Notes under the pieces: model-generated
The model's input: only the letters and a program-made list of their open reading frames with translations
What the model was told of the DNA's origin: nothing
Databases searched by the model: none
Assembly (NCBI RefSeq): GCF_016834455.1
Contig: NZ_CP069213.1
Span: 2,232,501-2,296,500 of the forward strand
Direction of reading: 5' to 3'
Length of the DNA stretch: 64,000 nt
Origin: Shewanella litorisediminis
GTDB taxonomy: Bacteria > Pseudomonadota > Gammaproteobacteria > Enterobacterales > Shewanellaceae
Position numbers and translations under genes: made by a program
In this document: one piece after another, positions 8,746 through 19,168 of the stretch
Layout of the letters: every line of letters starts with the position of its first letter
How positions within the stretch are numbered: the first letter of the stretch is position 1

Positions 8746-11700
8746 ATGTTCACTCTCGTTCAGTCCAACCGTATGGAACGTCTGGCACAACGCCTGGCCG
8801 GCGAACTTAATCAGGCATCGACCAATGTGCTGGCATCCGAACAGATTTTGGTGCAAAGCCCGGGTATGGCGACCTGGCTCAGATTGGAAATTGCTGCCCA
8901 CAATGGCATCGCCGCCGCCCTGGACTTCCCCCTGCCATCCAATTTTATCTGGTCGCTCTGTTATGCCTTGCTGCCGGGAGTGCCCAGGGAAAACGCCTTT
9001 ACCAAAGATGCCATGACCTGGAAGTTAATGGCTCTGCTGCCAAGACTGATTGAAACGCCCCATTTCGAGCCACTGCGGGACTATTTGAGCGGCGACTCTC
9101 CGCTGAAACTGTTTCAACTGGCCAGCCGGGTCGCGGACATTTTTGACCAGTATCTGGTGTACCGCCCCGATTGGATAGTGGCATGGGAACAGGGTGAAAA
9201 CGGCCTGAGCCCAATTGGCAGTCCCCTGACGCAAGGCGCTGCCCTCCCCGATAATTGCCTGTGGCAACCCCTGCTTTGGCGTGCCTTGGTGCAATACAAC
9301 CAGGATGAACTTGGGCAAAGCCACTGGCATCGCGCCAATTTACATCAGGCACTGGTGGCTTCGCTTACCAATCCTGCCACCGATATCAGCGCCCTGCCCA
9401 AACGGCTCTATGTCATTGGTATTTCGTCATTACCGCCCCAAACCCTGGAAGTGCTTTACGCCCTTGGCAGCCGCATTCCTGTGACTATGCTCAGCCTGAG
9501 TCCCTGCCGTCAGTACTGGGGGGACATAGTCGACAGCAAACTCAGGGCCAAACTGGCGCTGAGATACAAGGCCGACAAGATGCTGCCGGAGCATTGGGAA
9601 GAAACCCTCGAAGTGGGCAATCCCCTGCTCGCCGCCAACGGCAAGATGGGGCGCGAGCTGCTTGATCTGGTGTTGTCGCTGCCGCCGGAGCATTTCACAT
9701 TGGACGACAGTGGCTACGAAGCCAATGATGACACCCATCTTTTGGGCAGGCTGCAAAACGACATTCTGGATATGGAGGTAGCGGGCGCGCCACTTTGTGC
9801 CGATCTTGCCCGTTATCAGTCCCATGAGGGTAAGTTTCTGTTGCAGGAGCAGGATAACAGCCTGGTTCTGAGAAGTTGTCACAGCCCGCTTCGGGAAGTC
9901 GAAACCCTGCATGATCATCTCCTTGGCCTGCTGTCAGACAGTCAGGGCGCGCTGTCGGCCAAAGACATAGTGGTGATGCTGCCCGACGTTGCAGCCTATG
10001 CGCCCTTTATTGATGCCGTGTTTGCCTCCCGCCGCGGCGAACACTTCATCCCCTATGCCATCGCCGACCGGGGTGCAGTGCAGGAGTCACCCCTTATCCA
10101 TGGTTTTTTAACCTTGCTGGACATCAACCACAGCCGTTTTGGTTTGTCGGAAATACTCGGACTGCTTGAAATTCCGGCAGTGATGGCAAGATTCAAGCTG
10201 GATGAAGAAGAGCTTTCACGCCTTGGCAGCTGGCTCAGTGAAGCCGGTGTGCGTTGGGGCCGTGATGCCCAAAGCAGGGAAAGACTTGGCTTGCCCGCCT
10301 TTGACAAGCATTCCTGGGCCTTTGGCATTCGTCGCTTACTGTTGGGCTTTTCCCTGGGCGATGAGGGGGATTTTTATCAGGGCACTCTGCCATTTGCCGG
10401 CGTTGAGGGCCAGCAGGCCCAGTGCATAGGTAAATTGCTGGACTTTATTGAACATCTTGATGAGTTTGCCACCCGGTTTGCCGCTGCCGACAGCCTGGCT
10501 CGCAAGTTTGCTGAAATCACCTATCTCACCGACACCCTGTTTTCGCCACTGCCTGAATATCAGGAAGAACTGAATCTTATCCGTGAAACCCTCTGTGACA
10601 CCCAAAAAGCACTGCAATCATCGGCAAGCAGCGAAAGCCATCTCAGTGACATATCACTGGACGTTATCCGCCAGACCCTAGGCAGCAAACTGACCGATGC
10701 CCGGGTCGGCCAGCGCTTTTTGGCAGGCTCAGTGAACTTCTGTACCCTGATGCCCATGCGTTCCATCCCCTTTAAGGTCGTGTGTTTACTTGGTATGAAC
10801 GAAGGCGTCTACCCCAGGGTGCAGCACCCCGTGGGCTTCGATTTAATGGCTAAAACGCCTGCTCGCCGGGGCGATCGTTCACGACGTCTCGATGACAGGT
10901 ATCTGTTCCTTGAGGCACTGCTGTCCGCAAGGGAGCAGCTTTACATCAGCTTTATAGGCCGCAGCGAACGGGACGACAGCGAACGCCTGCCCTCCATGCT
11001 GGTCAGCGAACTGCTGGACTGCTGTGAACTGAGCGCCTGTGTTCCCCAAGGCAGCCTGGTTAAACGTCTGGTTAAGCAGCAGCCACTGCAGCCCTTCGAC
11101 CCTAAGCTATACCTGCCCCATCAGGACATCACCCCAAGTTATGCCGCCCAGTGGTGCCCCCAGGAAACCCACCCGCCGCGTCCCTTTATTGATGACGCGC
11201 TGGACGGGGTGGATGAAGATGAGCAAACCCTGCTGGAGCTTGCCTCCCTTATCCGGTTTTACCGCGACCCCGCACGCTTTTTCTGCCAGCGCCGCCTCAG
11301 ACTCGATTTAAGCCACAGACTCGATATTCTGGACGACTGCGAGCCCTTTGATGTGGATGCCCTTGGCCGCTACCAGCTTCAGCATCAGATGCTCAATGCC
11401 GCGCTGGAAGCCGATGAAGTCAGGCAACAGCAGGCCATGGATAGCCTGTGTGACAGACTTGCCGGAGCCGGGGCCTTACCCATGGCACCGTTCGACAAGC
11501 TGCTTTTTGGTAGCTACCGGCGGGATCTGGCGCCCATTCTCGACCGGTGCCGCTTTATCATGGGAGAGACCGAAGGACAAAGCCTGAAGGTATCTCTGGA
11601 GCTGGATAAGGGACGTAAACTGGTTGGCACCATAGACAAGGTCTTTGCCAAGGGGTTGTTGGTGGCAAGACCCGGCACTGCCAAGGCCAAAGATGTGCTG

Positions 11701-12243
11701 GCGCTGTATCTGCGCCACCTGTGTCTGTGCGCATCAGGCTACCGTCAAACGAGTTTTTTGTTGGATGTGGGTAACTTTCATGCCTTTTTACCCCTTACCC
11801 CCGACAGCGCGCTGGCAAGCCTTAAGGATGTTGTCAGCCACTACTTCGAGGCAGTGCATACCCCTTCGCCACTCATTCCATCGCTTGCCATGGTCTATGT
11901 AGAGGCCCTGGCCAGTGGTGCCAGCCAGGAAGAGTCGTTGGCAGAAATCAGTGCCAAATGGGATGACGGAAACGGTATGGGCGAAATCACTGAACCCCAC
12001 AATGAGCGCCTGTTTGAGTTTCCGGCAAGCTTTGCCACCTCAGAGTTTGGCGCCTTGGCAGCGCGCCTGTGGCGACCACTTCTTGGCAATTGCTACAAGG
12101 GGAAACTCGCCGAGCTTGCCGACTTTGTCAGCAATCCATCGTCGATATCACCCATATTGCCCCGCGATTTCGAAGACAATGAGTCCGCCGCCAACACCGA
12201 CATAGATGCCAATAACCCCAAGCACCGGGGAGAGGGACAATAA
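8746..12243 (+). CDS. recC: RecBCD enzyme subunit RecC
   Basis: RecC holds together the RecBCD helicase-nuclease and reads Chi in single-stranded DNA; it has a dead helicase-like fold, so no Walker motif is expected and none is seen. The 1165-aa length is near the usual value. Family landmarks include the N-terminus MFTLVQSNRMERLA, QSPGMATWLRLE, LMPMRSIPFKVVCLLGMNEG and the RRGDRSRRLDDRYLFLEA segment. AAGGGA upstream is the ribosome site. The recB ATG begins one base after this stop. In E. coli ptrA lies between recC and recB; here it is absent. Confidence 0.95.
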   Translation: MFTLVQSNRMERLAQRLAGELNQASTNVLASEQILVQSPGMATWLRLEIAAHNGIAAALDFPLPSNFIWSLCYALLPGVPRENAFTKDAMTWKLMALLPRLIETPHFEPLRDYLSGDSPLKLFQLASRVADIFDQYLVYRPDWIVAWEQGENGLSPIGSPLTQGAALPDNCLWQPLLWRALVQYNQDELGQSHWHRANLHQALVASLTNPATDISALPKRLYVIGISSLPPQTLEVLYALGSRIPVTMLSLSPCRQYWGDIVDSKLRAKLALRYKADKMLPEHWEETLEVGNPLLAANGKMGRELLDLVLSLPPEHFTLDDSGYEANDDTHLLGRLQNDILDMEVAGAPLCADLARYQSHEGKFLLQEQDNSLVLRSCHSPLREVETLHDHLLGLLSDSQGALSAKDIVVMLPDVAAYAPFIDAVFASRRGEHFIPYAIADRGAVQESPLIHGFLTLLDINHSRFGLSEILGLLEIPAVMARFKLDEEELSRLGSWLSEAGVRWGRDAQSRERLGLPAFDKHSWAFGIRRLLLGFSLGDEGDFYQGTLPFAGVEGQQAQCIGKLLDFIEHLDEFATRFAAADSLARKFAEITYLTDTLFSPLPEYQEELNLIRETLCDTQKALQSSASSESHLSDISLDVIRQTLGSKLTDARVGQRFLAGSVNFCTLMPMRSIPFKVVCLLGMNEGVYPRVQHPVGFDLMAKTPARRGDRSRRLDDRYLFLEALLSAREQLYISFIGRSERDDSERLPSMLVSELLDCCELSACVPQGSLVKRLVKQQPLQPFDPKLYLPHQDITPSYAAQWCPQETHPPRPFIDDALDGVDEDEQTLLELASLIRFYRDPARFFCQRRLRLDLSHRLDILDDCEPFDVDALGRYQLQHQMLNAALEADEVRQQQAMDSLCDRLAGAGALPMAPFDKLLFGSYRRDLAPILDRCRFIMGETEGQSLKVSLELDKGRKLVGTIDKVFAKGLLVARPGTAKAKDVLALYLRHLCLCASGYRQTSFLLDVGNFHAFLPLTPDSALASLKDVVSHYFEAVHTPSPLIPSLAMVYVEALASGASQEESLAEISAKWDDGNGMGEITEPHNERLFEFPASFATSEFGALAARLWRPLLGNCYKGKLAELADFVSNPSSISPILPRDFEDNESAANTDIDANNPKHRGEGQ

Positions 12244-12244
12244 G

Positions 12245-15200
12245 ATGCAGACCTCAACCCCTTTGGATGCCTTTACCCTGCCGTTCAGCGGTGCGCGCCT
12301 GATTGAGGCCAGCGCCGGCACAGGTAAAACCTACACCATCGCCAACCTGTATTTGCGTCTCCTGCTTGGCATTGGCGAGCAGCGCCCCTTCAAAGTCGAA
12401 GAAATTCTGGTGGTAACCTTCACCAATGCCGCCACCAGTGAGCTTAGAGACAGGATCCGGCGCCGGATTCAGGACGGCTTTCGCCTCTGCCTTGGCGAGC
12501 CCAGCGAAGACTCGTTCCTCACCCGACTTCTTGAAGCCATTTCCGACAGGCAACTGGCCCTAAGACAGCTTGACCTGGCATTAAAGACGTTGGATGAAGC
12601 GGCCATCTACACCATCCACGGCTTTTGCCAACGGGTTCTGTCGGATATGGCCTTCGAGTCGGCCCTCCTGTTTGAAAGCGAATTTACCCTCGACGACAGC
12701 GAGCTTTTGGCCATGGCGGCCGCGGATTTCTGGCGCGCGCACTGCTACCCCTTAAGTGCGGATATTGCCGCCCTGATACAGGAAAAATTTGCCTCGCCCA
12801 AAGCGCTGGAGCGGGAGCTTAAGTCGCTGCTGGGCGCAAGAGACGCCGCCGTCGATATTCGGGTGGATGATTTCAATGAGCTTGCCAGCGGCTTTAGCGC
12901 TCGCATCGCAAGGCTTCGCCTGGCCTGGCAACGACAGGCTGAAGAAACCCTCGCCGCACTCAGTCAATTGCCCCTTAATGGCGTGAGCTACGGCAAGGCC
13001 GCCGATGGATTCCCCAAACTCAGGAACCACTGGGATGCCATGGAAGCCTGGGTGCTTCGCGGCGACGGCATGCCACCTGAAAAGTCCATGCAAGCCCTTG
13101 CCTACGGCAATATCAAACTGAATAAAGGGGGGCAGCTGCCCGCCCCTGAAGCCCTTTCGCTGCTGGTACACATTGAAGCTTTGCTGCAGGCCCAGGAAAA
13201 TCTGCTGCCCGCATTCCTGGTGCTCGCCAGAGATGAGATACGTGAAAGATTCGATACCCTCAAGGCCGAGCGAAACCTCATGGCACCGGATGACCTCCTG
13301 AAGCATCTGGCCAAAGCCCTTGGTGTCCATGGGGCGAGTTCCGATTGCGGCCCCGTATCCGACATCGATAGGGATATCGCCCTCAGGTTATCCCGGGAAG
13401 TGGCGAGCCGCTTCCCCATGGCGCTGATTGATGAATTTCAGGACACAGATCCGCTGCAATTTGCCATCTTCAGCGCCCTGTACCGTCAGCAGCCGAAGGC
13501 GCAGGGGCTGTTGATGATTGGCGACCCCAAACAAGCCATTTACGCCTTCCGTGGCGGCGATATTCACACCTACCTGGGTGCCAGACGCGCCGCTTCCGCC
13601 CACTACAGTCTGGGCACCAATTACCGTTCATCCAGCGCCATGGTTAAGGCTGTCAATGCCGTTTTCAGCGCCCGGGAGCGGGTGTTTTTAAGTGATGAAA
13701 TCCCTTTCGAGGCGGTTGAGGCATCTGATAAAGGCACTAAACGCCTGTTAATTGATGGTAAACCCCAGGGGCCGGCACTTGAAATCGCACTGCTTGGCGA
13801 AGATCCCGACAAAGGATTGAATAAGCAAACGGCCAGAACCCTGCTTGCAGAAGATGCAGCCGCCCACATAGGCCAGCTCCTCAGTCTTGCCGCCGAGGGG
13901 CGCGCGGTGCTTACCGACCGGCAAAGGCCGCTATTGGCAAAAGACATTGCCGTGCTGGTCAGAGACAGAAACGAAGCGGCGTTCATTAAAGACGCCCTGA
14001 CCCGGCGAAATATCGGCGCTGTATTTTTGTCCCGTGACAATGTGTTTGCCACCAAAGAAGCCTCGGAGCTGCTGCATGTGCTGGCCGCGCTTGCCCAGCC
14101 TCGGGATGAAAAGCGCCTTCGCGCAGCCATGGCCACCCGGCTGATGGGCTGGAACCTCAGCCAGATAGCGGCCTTCAATCAGGACGAAGACGCAAGGCGT
14201 CAGGCACTGGAGTGCTTTGAGCGCTGGCATCAGCGCTGGCAAAGGCAAGGCGTCATGCCGGCCTTAATGGCCTTTGCCGACGACACCCGATTACTTCAGC
14301 GCCTTGGTGGCGAAAACGATGCCGACAGGCGCCTGACTGACTTTCGTCACCTGTGTGAATTGCTCGAGCAGGCCGCGGCCTCCCTCGATGGGATAAGTGC
14401 GCTTGTCGGTTGGTTTGAGCAGGCGCTGCTGGATCCCGGCAGTGACGAAGCCATGCAGCTGAGGCTTGAGAGCGAACAAAACCTGGTACAGATAGTCACC
14501 ATCCACAAAAGCAAGGGGCTGGAATACGGCCTTTGCTATATCCCCTTTCTGAGTCTGGCCAGAGACAGTCGCGGAAAACCCTCACCGCTGCTTTACCACA
14601 AAGACGAGCGTCTGGTGTGGGATCTGCTGCAATCCGACGACGGCGTCGAATGCTTCGATACTGAGCACCTGGGTGAAGATCTGCGCCTGCTGTATGTGGC
14701 GCTCACCCGCCCTGTCTATGGTTGCCGCCTGGGACTTGCCAATCACAGTCGTATGCTCAAAGCCGGGATAAGCAGTGAGGTGCATAAGACAGCGCTGGGC
14801 TTTGTGCTTGGTATCGACAGCAAGGATTGCGACTTTGCCGCACTGCGCCAGGCCGCAGAGCGCGTCTGCAGTCATGCAAATGGTAGCGATATCATGGGTG
14901 TGGTGGACATTATCCAAAATGACCTGACGCCGCTGGAAAGTGCAGAGCCCCCAAGCGAAGTGCCACCAAGCCCGCGTACCCCAAACCGCATCGGCGAAGA
15001 AAGCTGGCGCGTCGGCAGTTATTCTGCGCTGATAGCCCAGGGCGCTGGCCATACAGAACACCATGGGGATGCCCTGTGGGCCAACACAGAAATCACTATG
15101 CCCGCCATCCCCGGGGCTGCCGATGAGTCGTTTTCGCCCCAGGAGCTGCCGCTGCACGGCGAAGAGTCAGAGCCTGAACTCACGCCGGCACTGAGTCGCT

Positions 15201-15910
15201 TTTCTTTTCCCCGTGGCGCCAATGCCGGCAGCTTTATGCATCAGGTACTGGAGCTTATCCGCTTTGATGCGGTGGCCCAGACTCTGCCCGAGGTGCTGCC
15301 CGATGCCATGGCCCATTTTGGTATCGAAACCCTGTGGCAACCCGTGCTGGAAGCCTGGTATGAGGACCTGATGCAGGCACAGCTTGATGATGGCAGCAGC
15401 CAATTTTCACTGGGCGCGCTGGCCCCCGCCAATCTGCTGGTGGAAATGGAGTTTTATCTGCCCGTGAGTCGGCTCAAGCCCGGCGCCCTTGGCGATCTGC
15501 TGGCGCTCTATGGTTATCGCAGTGACTTTGGTTTCGACACCCTGAATGGCATGCTCAAAGGCTTTATCGATCTCTGCTTCAGCCATAACGGTCGCTTTTA
15601 CATCGCCGACTACAAATCCAATCATCTGGGCGATACCCTCGGCCACTATCACAGGGACGCCATGCACAGCGCCATTCAAGACCACCACTACGATTTGCAG
15701 TACCTGCTTTATACCCTGGCGCTGCACCGACTGCTGAGAAGCCGTCTGGCACACTACGACTATGACAAGGATATTGGTGGCTGTTTTTACCTGTTTTTGA
15801 GGGGGATGTCGGCGTCAGTTCCCGGCAGCGGGGTATTTTTTGACAAGCCGCCCAAACTCTTGATTGAGGCACTGGACGCCTTGTTTGAAGGCCAGGAGAT
15901 ACGGTTATGA
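12245..15910 (+). CDS. recB: RecBCD enzyme subunit RecB (helicase and nuclease)
   Basis: RecB is the 3'-5' helicase and the only nuclease of RecBCD. The 1221-aa protein has UvrD-type helicase motifs: Walker A EASAGTGKT (21-29), LIDEFQDTDP, IGDPKQAIYAFRGGD, TIHKSKGLEY and LLYVALTR. The C-terminal nuclease domain has Asp1109, Asp1122 and Lys1124 (GFIDL and IADYKS), with the same spacing as E. coli D1067/D1080/K1082. The start is ATG 12245, preceded by AGAGGG at 12231-12236; an in-frame ATG at 12206 lies inside recC and has no supporting site. The stop overlaps recD by four bases. Confidence 0.96.
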   Translation: MQTSTPLDAFTLPFSGARLIEASAGTGKTYTIANLYLRLLLGIGEQRPFKVEEILVVTFTNAATSELRDRIRRRIQDGFRLCLGEPSEDSFLTRLLEAISDRQLALRQLDLALKTLDEAAIYTIHGFCQRVLSDMAFESALLFESEFTLDDSELLAMAAADFWRAHCYPLSADIAALIQEKFASPKALERELKSLLGARDAAVDIRVDDFNELASGFSARIARLRLAWQRQAEETLAALSQLPLNGVSYGKAADGFPKLRNHWDAMEAWVLRGDGMPPEKSMQALAYGNIKLNKGGQLPAPEALSLLVHIEALLQAQENLLPAFLVLARDEIRERFDTLKAERNLMAPDDLLKHLAKALGVHGASSDCGPVSDIDRDIALRLSREVASRFPMALIDEFQDTDPLQFAIFSALYRQQPKAQGLLMIGDPKQAIYAFRGGDIHTYLGARRAASAHYSLGTNYRSSSAMVKAVNAVFSARERVFLSDEIPFEAVEASDKGTKRLLIDGKPQGPALEIALLGEDPDKGLNKQTARTLLAEDAAAHIGQLLSLAAEGRAVLTDRQRPLLAKDIAVLVRDRNEAAFIKDALTRRNIGAVFLSRDNVFATKEASELLHVLAALAQPRDEKRLRAAMATRLMGWNLSQIAAFNQDEDARRQALECFERWHQRWQRQGVMPALMAFADDTRLLQRLGGENDADRRLTDFRHLCELLEQAAASLDGISALVGWFEQALLDPGSDEAMQLRLESEQNLVQIVTIHKSKGLEYGLCYIPFLSLARDSRGKPSPLLYHKDERLVWDLLQSDDGVECFDTEHLGEDLRLLYVALTRPVYGCRLGLANHSRMLKAGISSEVHKTALGFVLGIDSKDCDFAALRQAAERVCSHANGSDIMGVVDIIQNDLTPLESAEPPSEVPPSPRTPNRIGEESWRVGSYSALIAQGAGHTEHHGDALWANTEITMPAIPGAADESFSPQELPLHGEESEPELTPALSRFSFPRGANAGSFMHQVLELIRFDAVAQTLPEVLPDAMAHFGIETLWQPVLEAWYEDLMQAQLDDGSSQFSLGALAPANLLVEMEFYLPVSRLKPGALGDLLALYGYRSDFGFDTLNGMLKGFIDLCFSHNGRFYIADYKSNHLGDTLGHYHRDAMHSAIQDHHYDLQYLLYTLALHRLLRSRLAHYDYDKDIGGCFYLFLRGMSASVPGSGVFFDKPPKLLIEALDALFEGQEIRL

Positions 15911-17802
15911 TCCAACTTTCAGGCAAGGCGTGCAGCAGCGATGCGCTCAAACAACAACTAAAGCTGTGGCAGGCACAGGGCGAGCTGTCGTCACTGGATC
16001 GCCATTTTGCCCTGCAAATGGCTGAGCTTCACAATGACGATTCGCCGCTGATGTTGCTGATGTGTGTTTTGGTGTCACGGCAGCTTTCCCGTCAGCATCC
16101 CTGTCTTGACCTGAGCGCACTGGTACTTGCCAACCCTCTGGGTACCCGTCAGGCGCAGCTCAGTATTCAGGCCGATTATGCAGCGCTGCTGAATGCCATC
16201 GCGGCGCTCGATGCCGTTGGCACCCCGAATGACAACAAACCGCTGATACTGGAGGGTAAACGACTCTACCTTAAACGCTATCAGGGTTTTGAGAGCCGGG
16301 TTGCAGCGCGGCTTAACCTCATGGCCGCCAGGGAGCTGGACACCCACCCGCACACCGCAGCACTGCTCGAGGCACTCTTTCCCGCAGGTCATGACACCAT
16401 CGACTGGCAGAAAATCGCGGTGGCAACCGCCGCCGGGAAGCAACTGACCGTCATTACCGGTGGCCCCGGCACGGGCAAAACCACCACGGTCACCAAGTTG
16501 CTGTTGCTTTTGTCGCTGTCGTCTTCATTGAATATCCGCATGGTGGCCCCCACGGGCAAGGCCGCGGCCAGGCTGTCGGAGTCCATTAAAGCCAGCAAGC
16601 AGCGCCTGGCACATGAGTTGACCTCGCCCCTTATCTCGCCAGTCGCCATTGAAAGCTTGCCGGAAGATGCCTCAACCCTTCACCGCTTGCTTGGTTATCA
16701 GCCGGGTAACCACAAATTCCGTCATCACAGGGACAATCCGCTGGATGTAGATTTATTGCTGGTGGATGAAGCCTCCATGGTGGATTTGCCCATGATGGAC
16801 CGCCTGCTTGATGCCCTGCCAGGCCACGCCAGGTTAATTTTGCTTGGCGATCAGGACCAGCTTGCCTCGGTAGAAGCCGGCGCTGTGCTTGCCGACATCT
16901 GTGAAGGGGCACGCCATGGCTACCGTTACAGTGCAGCGCAAACCGAACGGATAGCCGCATTGACCGGCACCCGGCTTAGCCCAAGCACAAGCACACCGGG
17001 GCTTGGCGACAACCTGTGTCGACTGTTTCACAGCCACAGGTTTGCCGAAGATGCCGGTATTGGTCAGCTCGCCATGGCGGTTAATCAGGGTGATAAGGCC
17101 AGGGTCGCTTTCGTGTGGCAACAAGCCTACCCCGAGCTTTGCTGGATCCCGGGCGACAACAGCGACGGGCTTACGGCTCTGGTTCAGCTCGCCAAAACCG
17201 CCTACAGCGACTATTTACAGGCAATGAAACAGCAGGCTGAGCCGAAAATCATCCTTCAAAAATACAATGATTTTCGCGTGCTCTGTGCCATGAAAACCGG
17301 TGAATATGGCGTTGAAGGTATCAACAGGGCCGTTACCGCCGCCCTTGCCAAAGCCGGGCTCATACAGCCCACTCAGGAGTTTTACGCCGGTCGTCCGGTC
17401 ATGATCCAAAGCAACGATTACAGTCTTGGACTATTTAACGGCGACATTGGCATACTGCTGCCGGTAGAAGGGGATAATCAGCGCCTGATGGCCCATTTTA
17501 TTCAAAGCGATGGCCAAGTTCTTAAGGTGTTGCCAGCGAGGCTCCCGGGGCACGACACCTGCTACGCCATGACAGTGCACAAGAGTCAGGGCAGTGAGTT
17601 TGCCTCGGTGGCGCTCTCTTTACCGCCCACCCCCTCACCGTCACAGCAAAGTTTGATTGGCCGAGAGCTGATTTACACTGCCATTACCCGTGCCAAGGCA
17701 AAGTTTACCTGCCTCGGGACACAGGCTCTGTTTGACGCCGCAACTGAGCGTCGTACCGAGCGGGCATCGGGTTTGGCTGAGCGCTTGTGGCATGAGTATT
17801 AA
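15907..17802 (+). CDS. recD: RecBCD enzyme subunit RecD (5'-3' helicase)
   Basis: RecD is the fast 5'-3' SF1B helicase of RecBCD. The 631-aa product shows Walker A GPGTGKT (186-192), LLVDEASMVD (motif II), LLGDQDQLASVEAG (motif III), MTVHKSQGSEF (motif V) and YTAITRAK (motif VI). The ATG overlaps the recB stop (ATGA), so expression is coupled to recB. The next gene follows after 99 bases. Confidence 0.95.
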   Translation: MIQLSGKACSSDALKQQLKLWQAQGELSSLDRHFALQMAELHNDDSPLMLLMCVLVSRQLSRQHPCLDLSALVLANPLGTRQAQLSIQADYAALLNAIAALDAVGTPNDNKPLILEGKRLYLKRYQGFESRVAARLNLMAARELDTHPHTAALLEALFPAGHDTIDWQKIAVATAAGKQLTVITGGPGTGKTTTVTKLLLLLSLSSSLNIRMVAPTGKAAARLSESIKASKQRLAHELTSPLISPVAIESLPEDASTLHRLLGYQPGNHKFRHHRDNPLDVDLLLVDEASMVDLPMMDRLLDALPGHARLILLGDQDQLASVEAGAVLADICEGARHGYRYSAAQTERIAALTGTRLSPSTSTPGLGDNLCRLFHSHRFAEDAGIGQLAMAVNQGDKARVAFVWQQAYPELCWIPGDNSDGLTALVQLAKTAYSDYLQAMKQQAEPKIILQKYNDFRVLCAMKTGEYGVEGINRAVTAALAKAGLIQPTQEFYAGRPVMIQSNDYSLGLFNGDIGILLPVEGDNQRLMAHFIQSDGQVLKVLPARLPGHDTCYAMTVHKSQGSEFASVALSLPPTPSPSQQSLIGRELIYTAITRAKAKFTCLGTQALFDAATERRTERASGLAERLWHEY

Positions 17803-17901
17803 ATCTCTGTCATCTTCCTTGCGCCCCCTACGCGGGCTCATTACACTGCTCCTTTTGCCGGGAAAAGTCTTTACGCCGGTTTGACGTCTTTTGGAGACAA
17901 A

Positions 17902-18912
17902 ATGAACAAATACAATCTGGTGCTGCTCTGTGGTGGCGGTGGCAGCGAACACGACATCTCTTTACTTTCGGCCAAATACTTCGAGTCGTGTCTGGCAACT
18001 CTGCCCCGTTTCAATACCCTGAGGCTTGAGCTCACCGCTGAAGGCCAATACCGCACCCGCGAAGGCGAGATTGTAGAGCTGACCAATCGCCGGGAAATTC
18101 GTTTTGCCGACGAAGCCAAGGCGCCGTGGCCGGTGGATTACGTCATCCCCTGCATCCACGGTTACCCCGGCGAAACCGGCGATATTCAGTCCTGGTTCAA
18201 CCTTATCCGCCTGCCCTATTTTGGTTGTGGCTCAGAGGCCTCAAGTAACTGTTTTAACAAGATCACCGCCAAAATGTGGTTCAGTGCCCTCGGCATTCCC
18301 AACACCCCTTACCTGTACCTCGATGAGCCAAGCGATGACGCCATCGCCCGGGTGGAAGCGGCGTTTGATGAATGGGGCAGCGTATTTATCAAGGCCGCGA
18401 GTCAGGGCTCGTCAGTGGGCTGCTTCCCTGCCCATCGCCGTGAGGATATTCCAGGGCTTGTCCGTAAGGCCTTCGAATACGCCCCCTTCGTCGTAGTGGA
18501 GAAAACCATCAAGCCCAGAGAGCTGGAAGTGGCTGTGTATGAGTATCAGGGTGAAATCGTGGCGACCCGCCCCGGCGAAATCGTCTGTGCCGCCAACACC
18601 TTCTACAGCTTTGAAGAGAAATACGATACCAAGAGTCAGGCGGTCACCCATGTGGAAGCACCAAACGTAGACGAAGACACGGTTGCCGCCATTCGTGACT
18701 ATGCGCTGCGGGCGTTTAAAGGCATGAAACTGCGCCATCTATCGCGCATCGATTTCTTCCTCACCGAAGATAATCAAATCCTGCTGAACGAGATCAATAC
18801 CTTCCCGGGCCTTACCCAGATTTCCATGTTCCCCAAGATGCTGGCCCATCACGGCCATGATTTTGCGACCTTCCTGGAGCAGGCCATATTGGCAGAGCTC
18901 GAAGGGCGCTGA
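17902..18912 (+). CDS. ddl: D-alanine--D-alanine ligase
   Basis: Ddl joins two D-Ala with ATP for the peptidoglycan precursor. The 336-aa ATP-grasp protein keeps the D-Ala-binding Glu in [13 protein letters not shown], the [10 protein letters not shown] loop, the QGSSVG loop, SRIDFFL and the metal-binding [11 protein letters not shown]. The conserved MDK before the ATP-binding domain reads FNK (CFNKITAK), a departure from E. coli DdlA/B. The start ATG 17902 has GGAG about 8 bases upstream; a TTG seven codons earlier is unlikely. It is a free-standing gene, not in the mur cluster, ending in a strong terminator. Confidence 0.88.
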   Translation: MNKYNLVLLCGGGGSEHDISLLSAKYFESCLATLPRFNTLRLELTAEGQYRTREGEIVELTNRREIRFADEAKAPWPVDYVIPCIHGYPGETGDIQSWFNLIRLPYFGCGSEASSNCFNKITAKMWFSALGIPNTPYLYLDEPSDDAIARVEAAFDEWGSVFIKAASQGSSVGCFPAHRREDIPGLVRKAFEYAPFVVVEKTIKPRELEVAVYEYQGEIVATRPGEIVCAANTFYSFEEKYDTKSQAVTHVEAPNVDEDTVAAIRDYALRAFKGMKLRHLSRIDFFLTEDNQILLNEINTFPGLTQISMFPKMLAHHGHDFATFLEQAILAELEGR

Positions 18913-18930
18913 TACCAAAGCCTTGATTAC

Positions 18931-18957
18931 AAGCCAGCAGATTTGCTGGCTTTTTTA
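18931..18957 (+). terminator. Intrinsic terminator after ddl
   Basis: AAGCCAGCA (18931-18939) pairs with TGCTGGCTT (18944-18952) around a GATT loop and runs into a T6 tract. Confidence 0.85.
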
Positions 18958-19168
18958 TTGCGTATCGCACCTAAATTGGCATTTTTCACACAAGATCATT
19001 GTATTAGCCTTTAGTATAAAGCGGCATTGTGGCGCTTGTCCTTGGCATCACCTTTTGGCTAGAGTCAGAGTTCACCGGTTTGGCTGCTCAGGAATGGGCG
19101 GCAAACCGGCACAACTGGAATAACGACAACAATAACGACAAATCAACAAGCAACGCCATGGAGGCTTT
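18958..19168 (+). other. Intergenic region before the acyl-CoA synthetase
   Basis: About 210 bases. A weak open frame from 19029 has low-complexity Asn/Asp codons (AACGACAACAATAACGAC) and no homology I recognise. I see no convincing promoter or FadR/PsrA-like palindrome. Confidence 0.4.

Noticed and set aside
12752..15157. Long minus-strand open frames (185-192 aa) inside recB
   Set aside because: They are antisense shadows of a G+C-biased gene with clear helicase and nuclease motifs; their translations have no recognisable domains.
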